A DNA stretch of 64,000 nt from Micromonospora carbonacea (GTDB taxonomy: Bacteria; Actinomycetota; Actinomycetes; Mycobacteriales; Micromonosporaceae), in assembly GCF_014205165.1 (NCBI RefSeq), contig NZ_JACHMZ010000001.1, forward strand, positions 3,122,501 through 3,186,500, given 5' to 3'. This document shows, one piece after another, positions 16,968-25,458 of the stretch. The position numbers were made by a program, and so were the translations under genes. How positions within the stretch are numbered: position 1 is the first letter of the stretch; each line of letters begins with the position of its first letter. Under the pieces are notes generated by a model. The model did not search any database. It saw nothing but the letters and a program-made list of their open reading frames with translations, and was not told the DNA's origin.

Positions 16968-17433
16968 TCCACTCCTTGGATCAGATGATGTGCAGGCGTG
17001 CGTGATGGGGCGACCGTTGTTCGAATAACGTCGCCTGGCGATTCGACGTGTTGTCGGGACGATTCCGTGGAGCCACTGTCGATGGCACGCAGAATGGCGC
17101 GCAAAGGAGACGACTATGGGTCGGGTGGCCGGTCATGGTCGGCCACCCGCTTCACTTGGTCGTCGAAGCGGGCCTGCGGTGGCTCGTGGCTCCTAGGGTC
17201 GCGGTCACCTATCGAGCAGTGGTGGGCACCTCATGCCTGTTTCCCCCGTCGGCAGAAGCAGCGGCGGAGACGGCGGGGCCGGCGGGCGCCTCGACGCGCC
17301 GCCCGGCACTCTCGCCGCTCCTCGTGGCGGCGCGATCCGGTGGAGCGCCTTGTCGTGAGCCGGATCGCAGTCGATTCAGGAATGCCAATAACGTGGCTCG
17401 AAACTAGCATGAAGGCCACCGTGAATGTGCCCC
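16968..17433. other. Intergenic region, leader of the repeat-tailed hydrolase gene
   Basis: About 470 bp with no convincing gene; short open frames on both strands lack codon bias and ribosome sites. It must hold the promoter of the minus-strand hydrolase gene. A structured stretch at 17296-17337 (GCCGCC-type stem with TCGTGGCGGC) resembles one in the leader of the M23 gene at about 22050-22086. Confidence 0.6.
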
Positions 17434-17474
17434 GAAAAAGTGGGCCCCGGCGCCCGCGGAGCGGGACCGGGGCC
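17434..17474 (-). terminator. Intrinsic terminator of the coiled-coil gene
   Basis: On the minus strand an 8-bp GGCCCCGG stem encloses an inner 5-bp stem (17453-17457 with 17461-17465) and is followed by CAC and five Ts. It lies about 20 bases after the stop codon. Confidence 0.8.
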
Positions 17475-17495
17475 ACACCGGCGCGCTGCCGGGCG

Positions 17496-18872
17496 CTACG
17501 CGCCGGCCGGGACCTCGGGGACGGGCTGCTGCTCCTCGACCGACCGCTGCTCCCCGGCCGCGCGCGGCGTCTCGGTCGCGCGCTGCGCCTCGGACCGGCT
17601 CTTCACCGTCGGGAACTCGGCGGTCTCGCCGCCCCCCGCCGCGGCGGCCATCACGGCGGCGGCGGCCAGATCGGCCACCCGCTTCGCCTCCCGCTGCACC
17701 CGGGCCCGCACGTCCTTGGCGTGCCGCTCGGCCGAGTCGGCGGCGGTGCGGGCCTCCTCCAGCCGGTTCGCCTCCGCGGTGAGCTCCTGACGGACCTCGG
17801 CCAGGCGCTGCTGCAACTGGTTGACCTCGTTCTCCAGCGCCGCGCCCTCCCGGCGGATCTGGGCGAGCTGCTGCTGTGCGGTGTCCAGCTCGGCGTGCAG
17901 CTGCGTCAACGCCTGCCGTTGGCTGCCGACCTCCTGCTGCACGGCGGTGAGCTGCTCCTGGTGCGCGGTCGCCTGCTCGTCGGCGCGCTTGCGCACCTCC
18001 GTCGAGTACTGCTGCGCCTCGGCGATCAGGGTGGCGATCTTCTCCTCGGCGGCGGTGAGCTGCCCGGCGACGTCCCGCTCGGCCGCCGCCCGGTGCTCGG
18101 CCAGCTCCTGCTCGGCCGCCGCCCGCCGCTCGTTGATCTCCCGCTCCACATTGACCCGCCACTGCGCCAGCTCCTGCTGGCTCTGCGCGCGGGCGGCCTG
18201 GACCTCCTGCTGGATCTGGGTGCGGGCCGCCTTGGTCAGCGCCTCGGCCGCCGCCCGCGCCTGCTCCACCTGCTGGGCGGTCAGCTCGTTGATCCGCTTC
18301 GCCTCCTGCTGGGCCTGCTCGTGCGCGGCCTCGCCATCCACCCGGAGCTGCTCCACCAGCTCCTGCACGTCCGCGAGCTGTGCCTCGGCCGCCGAGCGCC
18401 GCTCCTCGTACGCCTTCTCCTGCTCGGCGCGCCGCGCCGACAGCTCCGTCTCCAGGTCGTGCAGCGCCTGGGCGGCGTGGTCCCGAGCCTCTACCAGCAC
18501 CCGCTCCGCCTCGGCCTGTAGGTCGTCGGCCCGCTGCGCGGCGCTCTCGGTGATCGCCGCGGCCTGCTTCTCGGCCAGCGCGAGGATCTGGTCGACCATC
18601 GGCCCCAGGTCCCGGAACGACGCCCGGTCCACCTGCGCCGGCCGCTGCCGCAGGTCGGACACCTCCGCCTGGAGCGCCTGGAACTGGAGGGTCAGGTTGC
18701 GCAGCTGGTGCTGCGCCCGGTCCCGCTCGACCGTCAACGTCGAGGCCGTGGCCTCGACCTGCTCGACGTACCTGTCGACCTGCCGCTTGTCGTAGCCGCG
18801 CAACGCCTGCTCGAAGCTCGGCCGCCCGTTCGGCTCGTTGCGTACCGCGAAGGTTTCCCCGCCGTGGGACAT
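17496..18872 (-). CDS. DivIVA-domain coiled-coil protein (Scy/Wag31-like)
   Basis: 458 residues, almost entirely predicted coiled coil. The N-terminus has the DivIVA-type membrane-targeting segment (FEQALRGYDKRQVDRYVEQV, about residues 20-40). A long run rich in Ala, Glu, Gln and Arg follows, with heptad spacing up to about residue 410, and then a disordered tail. Proteins of this type organise polar growth, wall synthesis and filament shape in actinomycetes (DivIVA, Scy, FilP). Compared with DivIVA itself, this protein is longer and has a much longer coil, closer to Scy-like scaffolds. ATG with GGAGG upstream. It is a single-gene unit with its own T-tailed terminator. Confidence 0.82.
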   Translation of the reverse strand: MSHGGETFAVRNEPNGRPSFEQALRGYDKRQVDRYVEQVEATASTLTVERDRAQHQLRNLTLQFQALQAEVSDLRQRPAQVDRASFRDLGPMVDQILALAEKQAAAITESAAQRADDLQAEAERVLVEARDHAAQALHDLETELSARRAEQEKAYEERRSAAEAQLADVQELVEQLRVDGEAAHEQAQQEAKRINELTAQQVEQARAAAEALTKAARTQIQQEVQAARAQSQQELAQWRVNVEREINERRAAAEQELAEHRAAAERDVAGQLTAAEEKIATLIAEAQQYSTEVRKRADEQATAHQEQLTAVQQEVGSQRQALTQLHAELDTAQQQLAQIRREGAALENEVNQLQQRLAEVRQELTAEANRLEEARTAADSAERHAKDVRARVQREAKRVADLAAAAVMAAAAGGGETAEFPTVKSRSEAQRATETPRAAGEQRSVEEQQPVPEVPAGA

Positions 18873-19658
18873 CCGGCATCCTCCGTAGAGTCGGACCTAT
18901 CCGAGAGCCGGCGGTGCGGCCGCCGGGCGTGATGGGGCGCAACGTTACCGGCGTCGCCGCCCGCCGCACACCCCGCCCCACCCCGCCCTGCTCAGGCTTG
19001 GCCCGGTGCCCGCCGGGCGAGGTCCGCGACGGCCCCGGCCGGGCGGGCCTCCCGCACCGGGTTCGCGCCGGACCGGACCACGCGTCCCGTCTCGAACCCG
19101 CGATCGGTGCGTGACACAGGGCGACCGCCAAGCCCGGCGGCGCCGCCCGCAGCCCGTCCCCTTTGCTCTGCACCCACGGACGCAACGCTCCACCCAGCGC
19201 GACCGTCTGATGTGGCCCCCTGCAACACGTGATCTCGCACGCGTGCAGTTCGCCGCCGGTGTTGCGGGTATGGGTGCAGAGCAAAGGAGGAACAGGATGT
19301 CCTGCGGGGTCGACGGAACATGACGCAGAGTCACGCCGATCGGCGCTGGCAAAGCGCCGCCGTAGCCAGTCACGGAACGCTCGCCGAGGGCGGCACCACC
19401 AGCCTTGGCCGTGGTCTCGGCGGCCAGGGCGGCTAGGGCCTTGGGCAGCGCGGGCGTCGCCTTGTAGAGCTTGCACGGCCCTGGACGTCGATGGGGGCGC
19501 ACGAAGCCCAGCCCGCCTTCGATGCGCCAGACCTTCTGCCGGCTGTGCGGTACGGCGCCTCGGCCGCTCCGTCGAGTGTGACCCGCTAACCCGTTGCCGG
19601 TCGGGGCAGCGCCGCCTAGCTTGCTCATCGTGCAGAGCATTGGTCCCGGCGCGAACGG
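18873..19658. other. Long intergenic region with a palindromic element
   Basis: About 790 bp with no gene I can support. It holds the promoter of the coiled-coil gene (right after 18872), the inverted-repeat element at 19160-19287, and a minus-strand open stretch at about 19300-19633 with some codon bias but no recognisable product. The last could be a decayed gene. Confidence 0.5.
19160..19287. repeat. 128-bp element with 17-bp terminal inverted repeats
   Basis: Arms 19160-19176 and 19271-19287 pair perfectly over 17 bp (CTTTGCTCTGCACCCA and its complement plus one flanking pair). After a 4x4 internal loop a second stem CGCAAC/GTTGCG (19181-19186 with 19261-19266) forms, and a third partial stem (CTGCA/TGCAG) lies in the middle. 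It could be a MITE-like insertion, a structured RNA or a bidirectional terminator. No open frame explains it. Confidence 0.7.
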
Positions 19659-19667
19659 GTGCGTCAG

Positions 19668-20498
19668 GTGAGTGGTCGTCTCCGCGAGATTGCCCGACAG
19701 ACGGTCGAGATCGCCGAGTCGGGGCGCTACCGCAATGGCGCCGGTGACGACGTCGGCATCGGTGCGGCCGTACGTGCCGCTGTCGCCGGCACTCGTCATC
19801 ACCTGCCGGACGAGGTGCTCGCGGTGGGGGACGCGGAGCCCGGCGCCGGCACGGTGGAGGTGACGCACGAGTCGACGTTGCAGGCGGCGTGCCGGCTGGG
19901 GTCTGGTGCGGCGTGTCTGGTGTTCGCGTCGGCGAAGAATCCGGGTGGCGGGTTCCTGGGTGGGGCAAAGGCACAGGAGGAGAGCATCGCTCGCTCGTCG
20001 GCGCTGTACCCGTGTCTACTCGCCGTGCCGGAGTTCTATGCGTTCCACCGTGGGCAGCGGGATCTGCGGTACAGCGACAGGATCATCTACTCCCCGGGCG
20101 TACCGGTGTTGCGGGACGACAAGGGCAACCTGCTCGACCAGCCGTACACGACGTCGTTTCTGACCGCTGCGGCGCCGAACCTGGGCGCGATCCTCCGCAA
20201 CCAGCCCGAGCACGCGGCGGATGTGCCGGCGGTGCTGGCCCGGCGTGCCCGGCGGGTGCTGGAGGTCGCGGCTGCGCACGGGCATCGGACGATGGTGTTG
20301 GGCGCGTGGGGGTGCGGGGTGTTCCGCAACGGTCCCGTGACGGTTGCCGAGGCATTCGCCGACGCGCTGCGGGTGGTCGACCGATTCGACCGCGTGGTGT
20401 TCGCCATCCGCGACGGCCTGCCGGGCACACCCGTGTATCGCACCTTCGTGGAGCGCTTTTCGGGGACCGCCGCGAAATCGGGTGACGATCGGGGGTGA
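19668..20498 (+). CDS. Bacterial-type poly(ADP-ribose) glycohydrolase (TIGR02452 family)
   Basis: About 276 residues. The macrodomain-like PARG signature is clear: FASAKNPGGGFLGGAKAQEES at residues about 84-104 (diphosphate-binding Gly-rich loop followed by the catalytic Glu pair), then YTTSFLTAAAPN and LGAWGCGVFRNGP. Family function: hydrolysis of ADP-ribose polymers or ADP-ribosylated proteins in the cytoplasm. Two GTG codons three codons apart (19659 and 19668) could start it; the second gives the conserved SGRLREIARQTVEI beginning. No toxin, ADP-ribosyltransferase or sirtuin lies next to it, so the source of its substrate is not evident here. Confidence 0.88.
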   Translation: MSGRLREIARQTVEIAESGRYRNGAGDDVGIGAAVRAAVAGTRHHLPDEVLAVGDAEPGAGTVEVTHESTLQAACRLGSGAACLVFASAKNPGGGFLGGAKAQEESIARSSALYPCLLAVPEFYAFHRGQRDLRYSDRIIYSPGVPVLRDDKGNLLDQPYTTSFLTAAAPNLGAILRNQPEHAADVPAVLARRARRVLEVAAAHGHRTMVLGAWGCGVFRNGPVTVAEAFADALRVVDRFDRVVFAIRDGLPGTPVYRTFVERFSGTAAKSGDDRG

Positions 20499-20536
20499 GG
20501 ATCCGGGTGCCGCAGGCGGTGACGGCACCCGGATCC
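20499..20536. terminator. Bidirectional hairpin terminator
   Basis: Perfect 14-bp stem (20499-20512 with 20523-20536) with a 10-base loop, directly after the PARG stop codon and before the convergent M23 gene end. Confidence 0.85.
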
Positions 20537-20570
20537 CGCGAAGTCGACGCCGGGTGTGTCGGGGTGAGCG

Positions 20571-21944
20571 TCAGACGGTGTAGAGGACCTTCACGCCGCT
20601 GATGCTCGTCGCCGAGACGGCGGTGCCACGGACGCCGGAGTTGAGGTTCCGCCAGCCGGCGTTGCTGGCCGCCTCGTGCACCATCCCCCCAGCCACGGTG
20701 TAGATGATCTTCACCCCGTTGAAGTTGATCGCGGCGAGGGCGTCGGAGCTGACGCCGGAGATGCCGGTCCAGAGGTTGCGCCAGCCGTTGGCGCTGGACG
20801 CCTCGTACACCATTCCGCCGGCCACGGTGTAGATGTACTTCACTCCGTCGACGCTGATCACGGCGAGGGCGTTGTTGCTGACGCCGGAGATGCCGGTGTT
20901 CCTGTTCACCCAGCCGGCGTTGCTGGCCGCCTCGTGCACCATCCCGCCGGCCACGGTGTAGATGATTTTCACCCCGTTGAGGTTGATCGCGGCGAGGGCG
21001 TTGTTGCTGACGCCGGAGATGCCGGTCCAGAGGTTGCGCCAGCCGTTGGCGCTGGACGCCTCGTACACCATTCCGCCGGCCACGGTGTAGATGTACTTCA
21101 CTCCGTCGACGCTGATCACGGCGAGGGCGTTGTTGCTGACGCCGGAGATGCCGGTCCAGAGGTTGCGCCACCCGGTGTCGCTGGACGCCTCGTACACCAG
21201 GCCGTTGTTGACCGTGTAGAGCAGCTTGTTGCCGCCGATGACCATCGAGGCGGTGGCCGAGCCGGTGATGCTGTTGACCGGCAGCATCTGCCAACCACTG
21301 TGGCTGCCGGACTCGTACACCTGGCGGTTGGCGGCCTGCCCACAGTTCTGGCTGGTCATGTTCCGGGCCGGTGAGGTGGGACCGGAGATGTAGAGGGGGC
21401 CGGTGGACGGGCTGCCGTCGGACGTGATGCCGGAGGCCACCCCGTTGAAGTACGACTCGGTCTTGACGCCGTCGCGCACCTGCTCGTAGTGCAGGTGCGG
21501 GCCGGTGGAGTTGCCGGTGCTGCCGACCCGGCCGATCTGCTGGCCGGTCGACACCCACTGCCCGGCAGTGACCATCGGTGCCTCGATCATGTGCAGGGAG
21601 AGCGTCCGCCAACCGCCGCCGTGATCGATGACCACGTACCAGCCGCCGCCGTTCCCCCAGCCGGCGAACGTGACGGTGCCGCTGTACGAGGCGAGGACCG
21701 GGCGGCCGTTGCTGGTCCCGCCGGTGAAGGTCAGGTCGATGTCGTAGTCGTCGTGGCCGTAGTAGGTGGCCATTCTCCAGGTCTCACCGCAACTCACCGG
21801 CATCTGGAAGTTGGGTCGGGGGCCGGCGGCCTGGGCTGGGGTGGCCACGACAGCGGCGGTGCCCGCGACCGCGAGCACTGCCGCGCCGGCGGTCGCGAGT
21901 ACCCGGCAGGCCGCCGTGAGGACCCGGGCGAGTGGACCCGTCAT
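20571..21944 (-). CDS. Secreted M23 (LytM-type) endopeptidase with 43-residue repeat tail
   Basis: 457 residues, signal peptide about 1-40 (cleavage after PAQAA). M23 domain at about 50-165 with the first ligand pair near YGHDDYDID and the HLHYE motif (GPHLHYEQV); these coordinate zinc for cutting peptidoglycan cross-links or stems. The C-terminal 230 residues are about five copies of a 43-residue unit (VKYIYTVAGGMVYEASS, GWRNLWTGISGVSNNALA), resembling lectin-like beta-propeller repeats that would tether the enzyme to wall or sugars (inference). ATG with GGAGG upstream. A structured leader of 100-200 bases precedes it. Confidence 0.87.
   Translation of the reverse strand: MTGPLARVLTAACRVLATAGAAVLAVAGTAAVVATPAQAAGPRPNFQMPVSCGETWRMATYYGHDDYDIDLTFTGGTSNGRPVLASYSGTVTFAGWGNGGGWYVVIDHGGGWRTLSLHMIEAPMVTAGQWVSTGQQIGRVGSTGNSTGPHLHYEQVRDGVKTESYFNGVASGITSDGSPSTGPLYISGPTSPARNMTSQNCGQAANRQVYESGSHSGWQMLPVNSITGSATASMVIGGNKLLYTVNNGLVYEASSDTGWRNLWTGISGVSNNALAVISVDGVKYIYTVAGGMVYEASSANGWRNLWTGISGVSNNALAAINLNGVKIIYTVAGGMVHEAASNAGWVNRNTGISGVSNNALAVISVDGVKYIYTVAGGMVYEASSANGWRNLWTGISGVSSDALAAINFNGVKIIYTVAGGMVHEAASNAGWRNLNSGVRGTAVSATSISGVKVLYTV
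20577..21221 (-). repeat. 129-bp coding repeats of the M23 protein
   Basis: Unit of 43 codons repeated about five times in the C-terminal tail. Alternate units are the most alike: the segment around 20750 recurs nearly unchanged at about 21009, 258 bp (two units) apart. This suggests duplication of a two-unit block. Confidence 0.85.
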
Positions 21945-22419
21945 GTAAGTTCCCTCCTGGGAAAGCTGAGGTAGAAGGATGTCGATCATACGGCCGAAGC
22001 GCCCTGCGGAGAGACCTGCGGGTGAGGTGCCCGTCGTCCCCAGTGTTCTCGCCGCCCAGCCTCGGCCTTTCGTGGCGGCCGTGATCTCGGGTGTCCAGTG
22101 GGGCCGGTGAATATGGCGAAGCGCCTGCCACGTAAGGCGATTCCGGTCACCACGCAGCCCGCGGCTCGGCAGAGGGCGATTCCGGATGTCGGGCCGTGGT
22201 GGCGAAGTCCCGGCGGAAATGGTGCTGCGATTGGGAGATCTGGTATATGGCGCAATTCCCACGCGCTGGTGAGTGAGAGTGGTCTGGGTCGGATGACGCC
22301 TATGGTCCGTACGGCATCGATGTGAAACGATAGCGCCCCGAAGTGACGAATGGCGGTTGTCGGCCGGCGCGCGCAATGCGCCGAGCCGGCCTGTCAGCGT
22401 GGGAAGGGGCACCCGGCTC
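21945..22419. other. Divergent intergenic region with structured leader
   Basis: 475 bp between the divergent M23 and exchanger genes, somewhat less GC-rich than the genes. No supported gene. The minus-strand leader at about 22030-22090 can fold (GCCGCC with GGCGGC) and ends in CACCTCACCCGCAGG about 80 bases before the ribosome site. Promoters of both genes must lie here, but none is clear by eye. Confidence 0.5.
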
Positions 22420-23394
22420 TTGTCGTCGATACTTCTCTTCGTCGTCGGTGCCGCACTGCTGATCTACAGTGCGGAGAAGCTGATCTCCTATCTCGTCGGT
22501 GCCGCGGCCGGCCTGCGTGTCTCCGTCTTTCTGCTCGCGATCATATTCACCGGAATAGAGTTCGACGACGTCGCCTTCGGGGTGGCGCTCAACATGGAGG
22601 ACCTCAGCGGCGTCGCGCTCGGCACCGTCTTCGGCACGGCGATCTCGATGATCGGGGTGGTGCTCGCCCTCGCCGCGATCATCTCGCCCACCCGGGTCGC
22701 CGTCCCGGGTCGCTACCTCGCCCTGTTCGCCGTCGCGCCCCTGGTGCTGATCCCCTTCCTCGTGTTCGGGCCCCTCACCCCGCTCCACGGCGTGCTGCTC
22801 CTGCTGCTGTTCGCGTTCTTCCTCGGCTACGTGGCGATGCGGGAGCTTCGGCGGGGCACGCCGGCTACCGGCACGCCGCCCCTCGTCGTGCCGATGCCGT
22901 TCGACCGGGCCCGGCCGCTTCCCGGCTGGGCGGCGATCGGGCTGGCCGTCGTCGCGCTCGTCGGTCTCGTCGTCGGTGCGGCCATGACCAGCATCGGCAC
23001 CGAGGGCCTGCTGGAGGAGTTCCGGATCCAGGGGGCCCTGTTCGGTGCCACCATCGCCACCCTCGTGCTCACCCTGGAGGACGTGCTCCTGACCGTCGAG
23101 CCCACCCGCAGGGGCGCCGCCGACATCGGCCTCGCGAACGTCGTCGGCAGCGTCGTCTTCGGCGTGACCGGGAAGCTCGGCATCATCCTGCTCGTCGGGG
23201 GCAGCATCGTCGTCGACGACGAGGTGCTCTCCTGGCACCTCCCGGTGCTCGTCGGCATGACCGCCCTCGCCGCCTGCTTCCTCTCCACCGGCCGGCTGCG
23301 GCGCTGGCACGGGTACGTGCTGCTCGCCGCCTACGTCGCGTACTGGGTCGTCAGCTTCGCCGTCTTCGGTGAAGCGCCGGTCGAGGCCGACTGA
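22420..23394 (+). CDS. CaCA-family cation (Na+/Ca2+-type) exchanger
   Basis: About 324 residues, ten or so transmembrane helices in two inverted halves. The halves carry the alpha-repeat regions expected of sodium/calcium exchangers (first GIEFDDVAFGVALNMEDLSGVALGTVFG; second ATLVLTLEDVLLTVEPTRRGAADIGLANVVGSVVFG). The acidic residues in each repeat (E, D) form the ion site in this family. Start chosen at a TTG with GGAAGGGG ten bases upstream, just before the first helix. Other in-frame starts at 22357 (TTG) and 22399 (GTG) lack ribosome sites. Its ion specificity is not readable. It converges with the CBM2 gene. Confidence 0.8.
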   Translation: MSSILLFVVGAALLIYSAEKLISYLVGAAAGLRVSVFLLAIIFTGIEFDDVAFGVALNMEDLSGVALGTVFGTAISMIGVVLALAAIISPTRVAVPGRYLALFAVAPLVLIPFLVFGPLTPLHGVLLLLLFAFFLGYVAMRELRRGTPATGTPPLVVPMPFDRARPLPGWAAIGLAVVALVGLVVGAAMTSIGTEGLLEEFRIQGALFGATIATLVLTLEDVLLTVEPTRRGAADIGLANVVGSVVFGVTGKLGIILLVGGSIVVDDEVLSWHLPVLVGMTALAACFLSTGRLRRWHGYVLLAAYVAYWVVSFAVFGEAPVEAD

Positions 23395-23523
23395 TCGGCG
23401 ACGACCCGATCCGCGACGCCGGAAGGCCTACGGCTGGCCGGACGGCATCGGCAAGGTCACCGGCTGCACCGCCAGCGAGCTGGCACCGTCGATCGACGCT
23501 GTCGTCGACGTCCGCGGTCCGGG

Positions 23524-24300
23524 TCAGCGAACCTCGCAGGGTGCGCCGTTGAGGGTGAAGGCCGTGGGTGGCGCGTCGCTGTCGTGCCACGTGCCCTGGA
23601 TGCCGAACGTCGCGGTGCCTGCGGGGGAGATGACGGCGTTCCAGGTCTCGTTGCGGGCCGTGACGGTGGTGCCGGTCTGGGCGATGGCCGCGTTCCAGCC
23701 GCCGGTCACGCGCTGGTCGCCGGCGAAGTCGAAGGCGAGCGTCCAGCCGTTGATCGGTGCGCCCGCGATGGCGGCGATGGTGACCTCGGCGACGAAGCCG
23801 CCGGCCCACCGGCTGACGTTGCGGTACGTCACCGCGCATCCCGGCGGCGGCGGTGCCGCCGTGATCTCCAGGTTGGCGGAGCCTGCGTCGAGCAGCGTGC
23901 TGCCGAGGGTGAACTGGGCGGTGACCAGAAGCCGGGTGGCGGTGCAGCCGGCATACGTGTTGTAGCGGGACGTCGCCGTGAACGTCCCACCGGCCTCGAT
24001 GGTGACCGGGCGTGCCGGGAGCGGCTCCACGATGGGGCATCCGGGCGGGACGCCGGGGCCGGAGCCGAGGAACTGTTGGTAGGAGAAGAACGAGGCCTGC
24101 TGTGGCGTGTCGGTGCAGTTCTGCGCGACGACCGTCAGGGTGCTGCCCTGGCCGGGCATGATCTGTGGCGGCGACCAGGTCATCGACGTGATCCGGACGG
24201 TGCCGGTGCAGGCCGGATCGGCGGCTTGCGCGGGGGCGGGGGCGGTGAGGGCGGCGCCGGTGGTCAACAGCGCGGCGAGGACGGCGGCGAGCTTGCGCAA
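23524..24300 (-). CDS. Secreted protein with C-terminal CBM2-type carbohydrate-binding module
   Basis: 258 residues. TTG start five bases after AGGAGG; a longer ATG reading (24336) has no ribosome site. Signal peptide about 1-27 (cleavage after PAQAA). Residues about 30-145 form an Ig-like beta domain with paired cysteines. Residues about 155-258 match CBM2: conserved Trp residues and Cys near both ends, with GGFVAEVTI, GWTLAFDFAGDQRVTGGWNA and NETWNAVISPAGTATFGIQG. CBM2 binds cellulose or chitin. No catalytic domain is present, so this may be a binding protein or helper like those secreted with polysaccharide-degrading enzymes. Confidence 0.85.
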   Translation of the reverse strand: MRKLAAVLAALLTTGAALTAPAPAQAADPACTGTVRITSMTWSPPQIMPGQGSTLTVVAQNCTDTPQQASFFSYQQFLGSGPGVPPGCPIVEPLPARPVTIEAGGTFTATSRYNTYAGCTATRLLVTAQFTLGSTLLDAGSANLEITAAPPPPGCAVTYRNVSRWAGGFVAEVTIAAIAGAPINGWTLAFDFAGDQRVTGGWNAAIAQTGTTVTARNETWNAVISPAGTATFGIQGTWHDSDAPPTAFTLNGAPCEVR

Positions 24301-24361
24301 CGAAACCTCCTGCGGGACGAATGCGAGCCGTTGCACAGCACACCGAACATACTGATGTAAG

Positions 24362-24829
24362 TCAATCGCCGGCCCCTTGCCGGATCCTGGGCGAAGACGC
24401 GCGCGACGCGGCTGGTGTGCCGAGGAGCCGCTCGATGAGGCGGGCCTCGCCCGGCCAGGCGGCCAGCAGGACGTCCCGGGGCACCTGCCGGCCGGCGTAG
24501 CGCAGGGCGAGCGCCACCACGACGATGTCGTCGAGGGGCCCGATGACGGGCAGGAACTCGGGGATCAGGTCGACGGGGCTGGCCACCCAGAGGCCGGCGA
24601 GCAGGACGGCGACCTTGGCCCGGCGGGGCACCCTGGGGTCCCTGCGCAGCCGGCGGACCATGGTGACGCAGTCCGGGACGAAGGCGGCGAGGTCCCGCAG
24701 CAGGCCGGGCGGGAGCCGGCGGGCCAGCAGGATCAGCAGCGCCCACGAGGCGAGCAGCAGCGCGACCGCGCCGGCCAGGGCGACGGCCCAGTCGCGCCAG
24801 ACAAGGCCATGATCGGGTACGAGGTGCAC
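24362..24829 (-). CDS. DUF1232/YkvA-family membrane protein
   Basis: 155 residues with an N-terminal transmembrane helix (about 15-36). The DUF1232 core follows (RVPRRAKVAVLLAGLWVASPVDLIPEFLPVIGPLDD, about 68-103), whose signature is SPVDLIPE followed by GxxDD. Function in this widespread family is not established. It lies 61 bases downstream of the start of the CBM2 gene on the same strand, with no evident link. Confidence 0.85.
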   Translation of the reverse strand: MHLVPDHGLVWRDWAVALAGAVALLLASWALLILLARRLPPGLLRDLAAFVPDCVTMVRRLRRDPRVPRRAKVAVLLAGLWVASPVDLIPEFLPVIGPLDDIVVVALALRYAGRQVPRDVLLAAWPGEARLIERLLGTPAASRASSPRIRQGAGD

Positions 24830-24881
24830 GACTCGTCAACGTAGTCGCGCCCCCGGGGGACGTGGGCAGGAGGTGCGGGTG

Positions 24882-25268
24882 TCAGCAGGAGCCCTCGTGC
24901 CAGCTGAGCTGAGTCACGGTCACCGGCAGGTAGAAGATGTTGCCGCCGGGGGGCGTGCAGAGCGTGTAGTGGCTCGTCGACCCGTCCGGCCAGGTGTAGG
25001 AGTATTTCATGTCGACGTTGCGGGGCGTGTAGTTGTAGTAGGTCTTCGCCGGGACGCTGCCGGACCACTCGCCGGCACTCACCAGGGACGGAGTCTCCAC
25101 GGGGGCGGGGTTCGGGTGCGCCCAGTTGGGCCAGACGCAGAACGTGCCCTGCGCGCAGTTTCCGGGCGGCCACGCCTCGGAGGCCTGGGAAGCTGCCGCC
25201 GATGCGGTGGGCGCGGTGGCGAGCAGGGTCGCGGCGGACGCGGCGACGGCAAGGGACTTCAGCAGCAT
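24882..25268 (-). CDS. Small secreted peptidase-inhibitor-I36/crystallin-like protein
   Basis: 128 residues with a signal peptide (about 1-25, cleavage after ASA). The mature part has a CAQGTFCVWPNW start that resembles the beta/gamma-crystallin-type fold of peptidase inhibitor family I36 and other small actinomycete exoproteins. Four cysteines could form two disulfides. ATG with GGGGAGG eight bases upstream. No partner protease is adjacent, so the inhibitor role is only a possibility. Confidence 0.65.
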   Translation of the reverse strand: MLLKSLAVAASAATLLATAPTASAAASQASEAWPPGNCAQGTFCVWPNWAHPNPAPVETPSLVSAGEWSGSVPAKTYYNYTPRNVDMKYSYTWPDGSTSHYTLCTPPGGNIFYLPVTVTQLSWHEGSC

Positions 25269-25458
25269 GGCGTTCCTCCCCGAATATTCATCGAACCCGG
25301 TCAAATTAACACCGGTGTAGTTGAGCGGTCAAGCAGTTGGGCGGCGTGGTACGTGCCGGCTGCCATCAGGGCTGCGCATAGGGCAACCTTCGAGAACCGG
25401 GGTGGTGGCAGCCGGTGTGAAACTCATGGATCTCTTACTCCCGGAAGGCGGAGTCATC

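Noticed and set aside
17048..17407. 119-residue plus-strand frame in the leader of the repeat-tailed hydrolase
   Set aside because: No ribosome site, weak codon bias and low-complexity end; treated as intergenic.
19061..19110. TCGAACCC-like stretch suggesting a tRNA T-arm
   Set aside because: No acceptor, D or anticodon stems can be built around it.
19300..19633. Minus-strand open stretch (KVWRIEGGLGFV region)
   Set aside because: Some codon bias, but it runs into the palindromic element, has no clear start site and no recognisable family; possibly a decayed gene, not supportable as a CDS.
22098..22325. 75-residue plus-strand frame before the cation exchanger
   Set aside because: No family, no ribosome site, composition unlike neighbouring genes.
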